NCBI RefSeq assembly: GCF_900102535.1
Contig: NZ_FNBP01000002.1
Location: 248,001-312,000 of the forward strand
Length of the DNA stretch: 64,000 nucleotides
Direction: 5' to 3'
DNA from: Sulfitobacter delicatus
GTDB taxonomy: Bacteria > Pseudomonadota > Alphaproteobacteria > Rhodobacterales > Rhodobacteraceae
A program made the translations under genes and the position numbers. How positions within the stretch are numbered: the stretch's first letter is position 1; every line of letters begins with the position of its first letter. Below the pieces are notes generated by a model, which was not told where the DNA came from, made no database searches, and was given only the letters and a program-made list of their open reading frames with translations. This document shows, piece by piece, positions 54,589 to 64,000 of the stretch.

Positions 54589-55812
54589 GTGCAGATCGCC
54601 TATATCCTTAACACCTACCCGCAGCCCTCGCATTCTTTCATCCGACGCGAGATTGCGGCGCTGGAAGCGGCGGGCCATGTGGTGACCCGTTTTGCCATGC
54701 GCGGTCCGGATGTGGCGCTGGTCGATCCGCAGGACAAAGCCGAGCAGGCGCAGACGCATTATGTGTTGCAGGCGGGCGCAGGGGCGCTTCTTGCCGCAGC
54801 AGCTAAGACTCTCAGACAGAACCCTTCGCGCTTTGGCACGGCGCTGCGTCAGGTCTGGCGCGCGGCACGGCGGGCAGAGAGCGGATTGACCCGGCATCTG
54901 ATCTATCTGGCCGAAGCATGCTACTTGGCTGAGCAGTTCAAAGGCAGTGATGTCACACACCTGCACGCCCACTTTGGCACCAACGCGGCTATGGTCGCGA
55001 TGCTCTGCCATTTGCTCGGCGGGCCGCGCTACAGTTTCACGGTGCACGGGCCCGAAGAGTTCGACAGCCCCCGCGCCTTGTCGCTTGGTGACAAAATCCA
55101 TCACGCCGCCTTCACCGTGGCCATTAGCCAGTTCGGGCGCAGCCAGCTCTGCCGCTGGGCCGCGCCCGAAGACTGGCCGCGCATCAAGGTCGTGCACTGC
55201 GGCATTGAACCTGCGAAGTTCCCTGCGACAGCAGCGCTCCCGGAAGGCCCCCGGCGAGTGGTCTCCATCGGTCGATTTGTCGAACAGAAGGGGCAATTGG
55301 CGCTCGTGGCAGCAATGGCCCGGCTGGGCGACAGCCACCCGGATCTGCATCTCACCCTGATCGGCGATGGTGAAATGCGCGCCGAGATCGAGGCCGAGAT
55401 CGCGCGCCATGGCCTGACCGAGTGCATTTCGCTGATCGGCTGGGTCGATGAAGCGCGGGTTACGGCAGAGCTTGCCGCTTCACATGGCCTCGTCATGCCC
55501 AGCTTTGCCGAAGGTCTACCAATGGTGGTGATGGAAGCCATGGCCGCCGCCCGCCCCGTCATCGCCACCTATATCGCCGGCACGCCTGAACTGGTGCAAC
55601 CGGGGCAAACCGGCTGGCTGGTGCCCGCCGGGGATGTGACCGCGCTGGCCGAAGCTATGGCAGCATTACACGACGCACCTCTACTAACCTTGGACAAGAT
55701 GGGTCAGACCGCCCGCACGCGCGTATTTGAGCGTCATGACGTGGCTCATGAGGCCGGAAAGTTGGCCCGGCACATGCAAACCGCGCAGGCGCCGCGCTCA
55801 AAGAACGTTTAA
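54589..55812 (+). CDS. Glycosyltransferase family 4
   Basis: A 407-aa GT-B transferase. It has the N-terminal YILNTYPQPSHSFIRREI, HLHAHFGTNAAMVA, the nucleotide-sugar part VSIGRFVEQKGQLALVAAM, and the acidic motif PSFAEGLPMVVMEAMAAARPVIA with the GT4 Glu pair. It resembles WcaL/ExpE-type enzymes. The donor sugar is unknown. A GTG start is at 54589. It is convergent with the GT2 gene and the last codons overlap. Confidence 0.9.
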   Translation: MQIAYILNTYPQPSHSFIRREIAALEAAGHVVTRFAMRGPDVALVDPQDKAEQAQTHYVLQAGAGALLAAAAKTLRQNPSRFGTALRQVWRAARRAESGLTRHLIYLAEACYLAEQFKGSDVTHLHAHFGTNAAMVAMLCHLLGGPRYSFTVHGPEEFDSPRALSLGDKIHHAAFTVAISQFGRSQLCRWAAPEDWPRIKVVHCGIEPAKFPATAALPEGPRRVVSIGRFVEQKGQLALVAAMARLGDSHPDLHLTLIGDGEMRAEIEAEIARHGLTECISLIGWVDEARVTAELAASHGLVMPSFAEGLPMVVMEAMAAARPVIATYIAGTPELVQPGQTGWLVPAGDVTALAEAMAALHDAPLLTLDKMGQTARTRVFERHDVAHEAGKLARHMQTAQAPRSKNV

Positions 55813-56663
55813 CGCCCCCGCGCCCAACGGTTCGAACTGCGCAGGATCGGTGAGCGAATTGCCAGCCTTACTGAGATGAAGACAACAAAACCCAGCGGAT
55901 CTGCCATGGCCCGGCGCCAGAGAGGCTGCGCTCGGTCTTGCGGATCATCGTTGCGCATGAGATCGGGATATAGCGTCTCAACCTCCTGCACCCCGATATC
56001 CTGCCTGCGCCGCACCCGGACCAGCGGGGCAAAACCTTCGATCATGGGCCAGTCGTAGGTGGCAGGCACGGCGATCCGTTCTTCGGGGCGAAAGTTCAGC
56101 CGCGCGAATGTGTCGTCAGAGATAATGTCGGGCCAGTCTTGCCAGCGCGCACGCCCTGCACGGTTCATCGCGAAGACGCCGAAGCCCGGCACCCCGAGGG
56201 TCATAAAAGGCGTCGTTTGCCAGAACCGCGTGTAATGTTTTGTCACCCAATTGCCCGCCGTCGTGACGCGTGGTGTTCCGCTGCCATAGCGCGGAGTGTC
56301 GCAGTCGAGCGCCTCGGCCAGCTGCCCGATCAGCGGGGATGAGACCAGTACGTCGGCGTCCAGATAGACCAGCACCGCCCCCGAAGCCGCCGCCTCCCCC
56401 GCGTTAAGAGCGCCGAGTTTGCTGCCCTCTCGCAGTTCGATCACCTGCAACCCCCAGCTTCGCGCCGCGAACTCCTCCGCAAAGCCGCGCGCCAGTTGCG
56501 CTGTCTCATCGCTGCACCCATTCGCGACGACGATCACTTCGACCGACCCGGCGACGGGCTCAGACCGCAGCAACGCGCGCAAACACTCCGGCAGCCACGC
56601 CGCTTCATTATGGGCCGGGAGGATGACGCTGACCCGAGGTTTCCCGCCCGGCGCTACTCCCAT
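55809..56663 (-). CDS. Glycosyltransferase family 2
   Basis: A 284-aa GT-A protein starting with VSVILPAHNEAAWLPECLRALL and carrying the metal-binding VLVYLDADVLV, then DIISDDTFARL as the acceptor region. A hydrophobic segment is at the C-terminus (FVVFISVRLAIRSPI). Its start overlaps the 882-aa gene by 10 bases, so it is the last gene of the NRPS operon. Confidence 0.88.
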   Translation of the reverse strand: MGVAPGGKPRVSVILPAHNEAAWLPECLRALLRSEPVAGSVEVIVVANGCSDETAQLARGFAEEFAARSWGLQVIELREGSKLGALNAGEAAASGAVLVYLDADVLVSSPLIGQLAEALDCDTPRYGSGTPRVTTAGNWVTKHYTRFWQTTPFMTLGVPGFGVFAMNRAGRARWQDWPDIISDDTFARLNFRPEERIAVPATYDWPMIEGFAPLVRVRRRQDIGVQEVETLYPDLMRNDDPQDRAQPLWRRAMADPLGFVVFISVRLAIRSPILRSSNRWARGR

Positions 56664-59302
56664 GTCTGCAAAGCCTGCCAGCGCGGGTTGTCGTCATCGA
56701 GATGGCGCAGCGCGCCCCAAGCCCCCCACTTCGTCGGGGTATAAACGTCAGAGTAATGGGTAAAGAGCTGCCCGCCTACAGCCTGCCAGCCCGCCAAAAG
56801 ATCGGCGTAAAGTGCCCCCATTTCCGGCGCGTAGTTAAGATGATGGAAAAAAGCCGTAAGCGCATCGTCATCCACCTGCGCGCCGAGGCCAACCACATGG
56901 CTTCCGCCTTCGTACATTACCAGATCAAGGTCATGCGCGCGGGCTACCGCTGCGTGGTAGGGCCAGACGCGCCCAATCAGATCCGCCAGCGTATCGTTCG
57001 CATCACCGCTGACCGCGCCATTTCGCAATTCCTTCTCCGCAAGCGCTGCGGCAGCGTCAAAGCGGTGCGCGGCGATATGGGCTTCTAACCCTTCACCGCT
57101 CAGCCCGTCTGCCTCACCCTCTGCCCGCGCTTGGGCGGCGCTGTCATTCAGCCAGCCGTGCACCATCTCGCCACGATCCTCCAACCCCAGCACGCCCCCG
57201 AAATAGCCCGTGACCGCATAGGCATCGAAGGCTTCCACCGGGGGTTGGTTGCCCGCTGTCTCCGCGACGAAGAGCGGTGCTTCGAGCGCTTCGGTCTCCA
57301 GCCCCAACCACCCTGTCTGAGTGGAAATCACATTGCGCAACCGGGTCTCAGCCTCATTCCCAAACACCTCGGTCCAAAGTTTGGCTACCTCAGCGGCTCG
57401 AACACCGTAGAACTGCATCCCCTTTTCGGCCTCGTCCCACCGAGCCTGCGCCTGCTCGTCGGCCCAAGCAGTCTGGGTGAATTGCCAATTCCAAACCTCA
57501 TTTGAATATTCCACATGCGCGGTGAGCCGCGGCGAAAGCGCGTCCTTCACGTGATCGGCAAAGCGGGTGACATAGTCGTCCTGTGCAAGATGCGGCAGGT
57601 TGAACCATGGGTCGATCCCCAGTTCATTGGCCAGCGAAACCATCACTTCGACCGGTACGCCGCGCAGCGCATAGGTAACGTCCTCAGGCCGCGGGCGATC
57701 CTTCCAGGCCGAGATCGGACTGTTGTTGGTCATCATCCAGTCCATGAAGCGCAGCACGTCCATGTTTTCCAGATGCCGGGTCCAATCCGGGTTGAACTGG
57801 GCGCCACTGTCATAGGCTGCGATACGGTCCTCACGCAGCACGGTGATATTGCGCGGCGGGTTTTTGCTGTTGATCCGCTGGATGCGAATGTCCACGCTGC
57901 CCGGCCCCGGCGTGTAGTCAAAACTTACCGTGTTCTTGCCGTAGCGGACGTTCTGCGCCCGGCCCGTGACCTCGATAATCCCGCTGCCCTCGAAACGCAG
58001 GACGTAGCGCCCTTTGAGGGAGGTCGCGGCTTCGGGCATGTCGGTCAAGATCAGTGTCCCGATACTGCCCAGCTTGCGCGGCATTTTGACCGGCCAGCCT
58101 TCGGCGTCGAGATATCCACCGGCCAGCAGTTCTTCGTATTCCATACCGCCAAAGCGTCCTGCGAGGTGGCCAAGCCACGGACGCGCGGTCTTCATCAGGT
58201 CGAGAAACGGCTGCTGCGTGCTCCAGTCGGCGATGGCGGCAAGACCAATGCCGAGGTCCGTTGTGCCCGGCACGGCGTCCGGAGGTGCTGTAATCGCAAA
58301 CGGTCGGGCCGGTTTGTCCGCCTGAGCGGGCGCCGCATCATTCTCTGCGCTTTTCGGAGCCGCGGGCACAGTCGGAAGGCTGTCCGCCGCTATCGGGTCC
58401 GGCAAAGCTGGCGCTGGCGGGGGAGCGTTGGGAGCAACAGGCGCGCTTTGCTCCGAGGCACTCAGCCGCACTGGCGCCGGCGGTGGCACGGGAACCACGG
58501 CCCCGCCCTGATAATCGCGCACAGCGGCCCAAGCGACCCGCTGCAAATGTCGGGCGAGTTCCGGGCTTGGCGTGTCGAAGGCTTTGCCCCAGCCGTCGCT
58601 GAAGTCTGTCGGCAATCCCAGCGGATCGCTCTTCGTAAGGGTGGCATATTGCACCATCGCAACGAAGTAATGGCCCAGGTCATTGAGGTGAATGTCATCG
58701 GCAAAGAGCGCATCTATGCCCCGTAGCTCCGGTATCCGATCCGCTGCGATTTCATCATAAAGCCGCGCCATCGCCTGACCGGCAGGGATCAATGAGACGC
58801 TCGCACTGTCAGACGTCCGCCCGCGCGCGACCGCATCTACAATGCTCTCCCATGCAGGCAGGTCTTCGTCGAGACGTTGGCGCCAAGGGATATCCGCCTG
58901 CGCGTCATGTTCTACCGCCTCACCGCTACCGCTCTTCAGCGAATGCCATGTCTCTTGCAGATAGACTTTGACCGTGGGGTTGGCGGCGGCCGCGAGGCCA
59001 AAGAACGCCTGCGCATAGACTTCGGTATCCGACCAGCGGGTGTGGTTTGCGAGCGGAATGGCTTCGGTCAGGATCAAATGTGTGGTCCCGCCCTCTGGCA
59101 GTACCGAGCGGGCATCGACGCCTTCTGCCTTGTCCGATTCCTCCCAATTATAACGCAAGGGTGCGCCGTTGATGATCTGCGCGCGCACCTCGCCTTTGCC
59201 ACGACCGGCGCGCAGCGCTTCTTGCAACATGTCAGGGCCGGTTTGGCCGAACAGGCTGTGGCCCACCATCAGGACCGAAAGCAGCCCGCCGAGGCCGCTC
59301 AC
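56654..59302 (-). CDS. 882-aa SGNH-like plus glycoside-hydrolase-like fusion
   Basis: Residues 1-265 are SGNH-like, with VGHSLFGQTGPDML at the nucleophile position (Ser16) and DDIHLNDLGH (Asp/His pair about 202-205). Residues 268-335 are a Pro/Ala linker. From about 340 the sequence looks like clan GH-A glycoside hydrolases. HVEYSNEVWNWQF gives a Ser-Asn-Glu acid/base (Glu602) and LVMYEGGSHVVG a second Glu (Glu798) where the nucleophile is expected. GTG start at 59302 overlapping the upstream stop. It probably trims or deacylates the polysaccharide. No clear signal peptide was seen. Confidence 0.65.
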   Translation of the reverse strand: MSGLGGLLSVLMVGHSLFGQTGPDMLQEALRAGRGKGEVRAQIINGAPLRYNWEESDKAEGVDARSVLPEGGTTHLILTEAIPLANHTRWSDTEVYAQAFFGLAAAANPTVKVYLQETWHSLKSGSGEAVEHDAQADIPWRQRLDEDLPAWESIVDAVARGRTSDSASVSLIPAGQAMARLYDEIAADRIPELRGIDALFADDIHLNDLGHYFVAMVQYATLTKSDPLGLPTDFSDGWGKAFDTPSPELARHLQRVAWAAVRDYQGGAVVPVPPPAPVRLSASEQSAPVAPNAPPPAPALPDPIAADSLPTVPAAPKSAENDAAPAQADKPARPFAITAPPDAVPGTTDLGIGLAAIADWSTQQPFLDLMKTARPWLGHLAGRFGGMEYEELLAGGYLDAEGWPVKMPRKLGSIGTLILTDMPEAATSLKGRYVLRFEGSGIIEVTGRAQNVRYGKNTVSFDYTPGPGSVDIRIQRINSKNPPRNITVLREDRIAAYDSGAQFNPDWTRHLENMDVLRFMDWMMTNNSPISAWKDRPRPEDVTYALRGVPVEVMVSLANELGIDPWFNLPHLAQDDYVTRFADHVKDALSPRLTAHVEYSNEVWNWQFTQTAWADEQAQARWDEAEKGMQFYGVRAAEVAKLWTEVFGNEAETRLRNVISTQTGWLGLETEALEAPLFVAETAGNQPPVEAFDAYAVTGYFGGVLGLEDRGEMVHGWLNDSAAQARAEGEADGLSGEGLEAHIAAHRFDAAAALAEKELRNGAVSGDANDTLADLIGRVWPYHAAVARAHDLDLVMYEGGSHVVGLGAQVDDDALTAFFHHLNYAPEMGALYADLLAGWQAVGGQLFTHYSDVYTPTKWGAWGALRHLDDDNPRWQALQTWE

Positions 59303-60243
59303 GCCGCGACCCCGGTGTCGGGATGGGCGCGCACCACGTCCCAGACCACCTCTTGCATCAACCGCGCTGCCTCGGCGCTCGGCGTTTTGGCGGGGGTGCC
59401 GTCTGCTTTGTTCAACTGATGCGGCAGGCCGCGCGGGTCGCGATGATAGAGCGTGGCATAATGGGTCAGCGCCACCAGATAGGCGCCCTGATCGTTAAAG
59501 TGGATCGTGTCCGGGCGGCCCTTGTCATTGCGGGTGAAAAGGTCATGCAGGCTGATAATTCCGCCAACGCCCCCCGCGGCATCCACTGCGCGCACAAAGG
59601 CCGCCATGACCTGCCCGGCCGGGATCAAATGAATCGGTACATCGCCCTTATGCAGCGCCGGGTAAAGGACCTGCCCGCGCCAGTATTTATCGAGATCGCG
59701 GTCGATCCGATTGAGCCAGCCATTACCGTCGTCGGTATGGTGCCATGTCTCGTAGAGATAGACGCGTGTATCCGGATTGGCATCGCGCGCCAAATTGGCC
59801 CAACGGGCAAGGTAGTCGGCGCTGTCGTGATAGCGGATGGCGTCCGCAATCTCGACCATCTCGGTCAACACCACCGCATCATAACGCCCCGACCCGATGG
59901 CGGCACGCGCCGGGCGGTGCTGCGGGTGGCCGTTCTCGCGCTCAAACCCCTTGATCGGCACCTCGGGCTCCCAATGGTCGCGCAAGGACGTGCCCCAGCC
60001 GATCTGGCTGTGATAATCATGCCCCTCCCCGACCATCTGCGCGAGCATCGCAGGCATGTCGCGCCCCACCAGTGAATGGCCCAGATGATACACCTCCATC
60101 GGCGCTGAGGGCGCAGCCAAGGGGGTCGCATAGACGGCATCCGCCCGTTCGCGCAGCCGCGCCCCGCGAAATAGCCAAGTGCCTCCGCCGAGGCTGGCCA
60201 ATGCGGCTCCGCCGAGAAACAGGCGGCGTGTTAATGCGACCAT
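59299..60243 (-). CDS. Tat-exported SGNH-like protein
   Basis: A 314-aa protein whose N-terminus (TRRLFLGGAALASLGGG) fits a twin-arginine signal. The SGNH-like core has YHLGHSLVGRDMPAML and DTIHFNDQGAYLVAL. VYLYETWHHTDD and HLIPAGQVMAAF match segments of the neighbouring 882-aa protein (VYLQETWHSL, LIPAGQAMARL), so the two arose by duplication. An O-acyl esterase or transferase role on the polysaccharide is inferred. The ATG at 60243 follows AAAGGAGC. Confidence 0.75.
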   Translation of the reverse strand: MVALTRRLFLGGAALASLGGGTWLFRGARLRERADAVYATPLAAPSAPMEVYHLGHSLVGRDMPAMLAQMVGEGHDYHSQIGWGTSLRDHWEPEVPIKGFERENGHPQHRPARAAIGSGRYDAVVLTEMVEIADAIRYHDSADYLARWANLARDANPDTRVYLYETWHHTDDGNGWLNRIDRDLDKYWRGQVLYPALHKGDVPIHLIPAGQVMAAFVRAVDAAGGVGGIISLHDLFTRNDKGRPDTIHFNDQGAYLVALTHYATLYHRDPRGLPHQLNKADGTPAKTPSAEAARLMQEVVWDVVRAHPDTGVAA

Positions 60244-60247
60244 GAGA

Positions 60248-60918
60248 TCAAGCTCCTTTCGCTGCAATCTGCCCAATCGCCACCCCGCTGACAAGGTGGC
60301 CCGCCACCGAAAGGATACGCCCCGGCAGGTTATCGCCGCGTCTAAACCCTTTGGTCGCTTGGGTAAATCGTGCATCGAAGCTGTGATCGTCGTTCAATTG
60401 AACGGCAAATCGGTCAAAGCCGAAAAGCGCGCCTGTGAGCGGGTATTGCGCCTTATACCCGGCCTCCTTGGCGCAAAAGATGCGCGTGGCCCCATTGCTC
60501 CAACCTGCCGCGTGAGCCAGCTCTGTGGGGCTGCAGATTTCCCCGGCGAGGTCATTGGGAAGCGGGCTATCCTCTTCGATATCGACCCCCAAGGACACGA
60601 AATCACCTTTTCGCGCCAGCACCGCGATGCACCATGTGGCGCTGTGGCTGATCGAGCCAACCAGCCCCTCAGGCCAGATCGGCGCACGGTCGGAGGCCAT
60701 CAGCACAGGTTGCGGGTCAACGCCAAGCGCCTCCATTGCCTTCCGCGCCGCAGTCCGACCGGCGGTAAACTCGGCTATGCGCGCAGGCCGCGCCCGAGAC
60801 AGATGCGCGGCCTCGCCCGGCAGAAGCGGCGAATGGGTGGCATCCAGTCTTCTGACGGCGACCCCGACAGACGGGTCAAAGAGCCCGCGGACCGCAGCCG
60901 CGATCTCTTCCTCAGCCA

Positions 60919-60919
<1 letters not shown>
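60248..60919 (-). CDS. 4'-phosphopantetheinyl transferase, EntD type
   Basis: A 223-aa enzyme that loads phosphopantetheine on carrier proteins. The motifs WPEGLVGSISHS, LGVDIEED (metal-binding Asp/Glu) and FCAKEAGYKAQYP are diagnostic. Its ATG overlaps the NRPS stop as TGATG. It must activate the carrier domain of that NRPS, and its place in the operon indicates a dedicated partner. Confidence 0.93.

Positions 60920-64000
<3,081 letters not shown>

Overview
The window is a stretch of chromosome from a Roseobacter-group alphaproteobacterium (Rhodobacteraceae; Sulfitobacter-like is my guess, not proven). The base composition is GC-rich, metZ carries a SAM-II riboswitch, and the gene neighbourhoods are typical of the group: glyQ-DUF6446-DUF1206-glyS-ppdK, hflK-hflC-DUF2065-degP and hom-glpX-recJ.

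Positions 1-43250 are mostly core genome. From left to right: the end of a secreted cell-wall hydrolase; a PPDK-like gene with the glycyl-tRNA synthetase genes; a secreted peptidoglycan-binding protein whose protease domain looks dead; a TrkH K+ transporter; folE2; metZ with promoter, SAM-II riboswitch and terminator-like stem; yciB; a DMT exporter; mgtC; ftsY; a stand-alone fused NuoE/NuoF-type subunit; an AlkB-like hydroxylase; xseA; purD; a ferredoxin/FG-GAP/small secreted protein operon; the HflKC-DegP membrane quality-control operon; gor; rpiA; a GST overlapping sdaA; pirin; a TetR regulator; hom; glpX; and recJ.

A tRNA-Glu(TTC) at 43253-43327 is the target of a 5.85-kb integrative element (43311-49158). 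The element is bounded by perfect 20-bp direct repeats of the tRNA 3' end. It has a tyrosine integrase next to the right end, a serine recombinase, a protein with an N-terminal helical (possibly winged-helix) region and a C-terminal palm-like region resembling PolA/T7-RNAP polymerases, a zinc-ribbon/YbjQ cargo protein and several small unknown genes. A second 20-bp repeat lies just inside each end and could be the integrase arm-type sites. Composition drops to AT-rich across the element.

After a 778-bp gap without a recognisable gene, positions 49937-64000 hold an exopolysaccharide region: an initiating sugar transferase, a CpsD-like ATPase with a broken P-loop, a Wzz-type chain-length protein, a flippase and a GT4. 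Opposite them runs a tightly overlapping minus-strand operon. It starts beyond the right window edge with an NRPS whose adenylation domain contains a luciferase-like monooxygenase. A phosphopantetheinyl transferase, a Tat-exported SGNH-like protein, an 882-aa SGNH plus glycoside-hydrolase-like fusion and a GT2 follow. This NRPS/polysaccharide combination and the polymerase-like island protein are the two most interesting items in the window.
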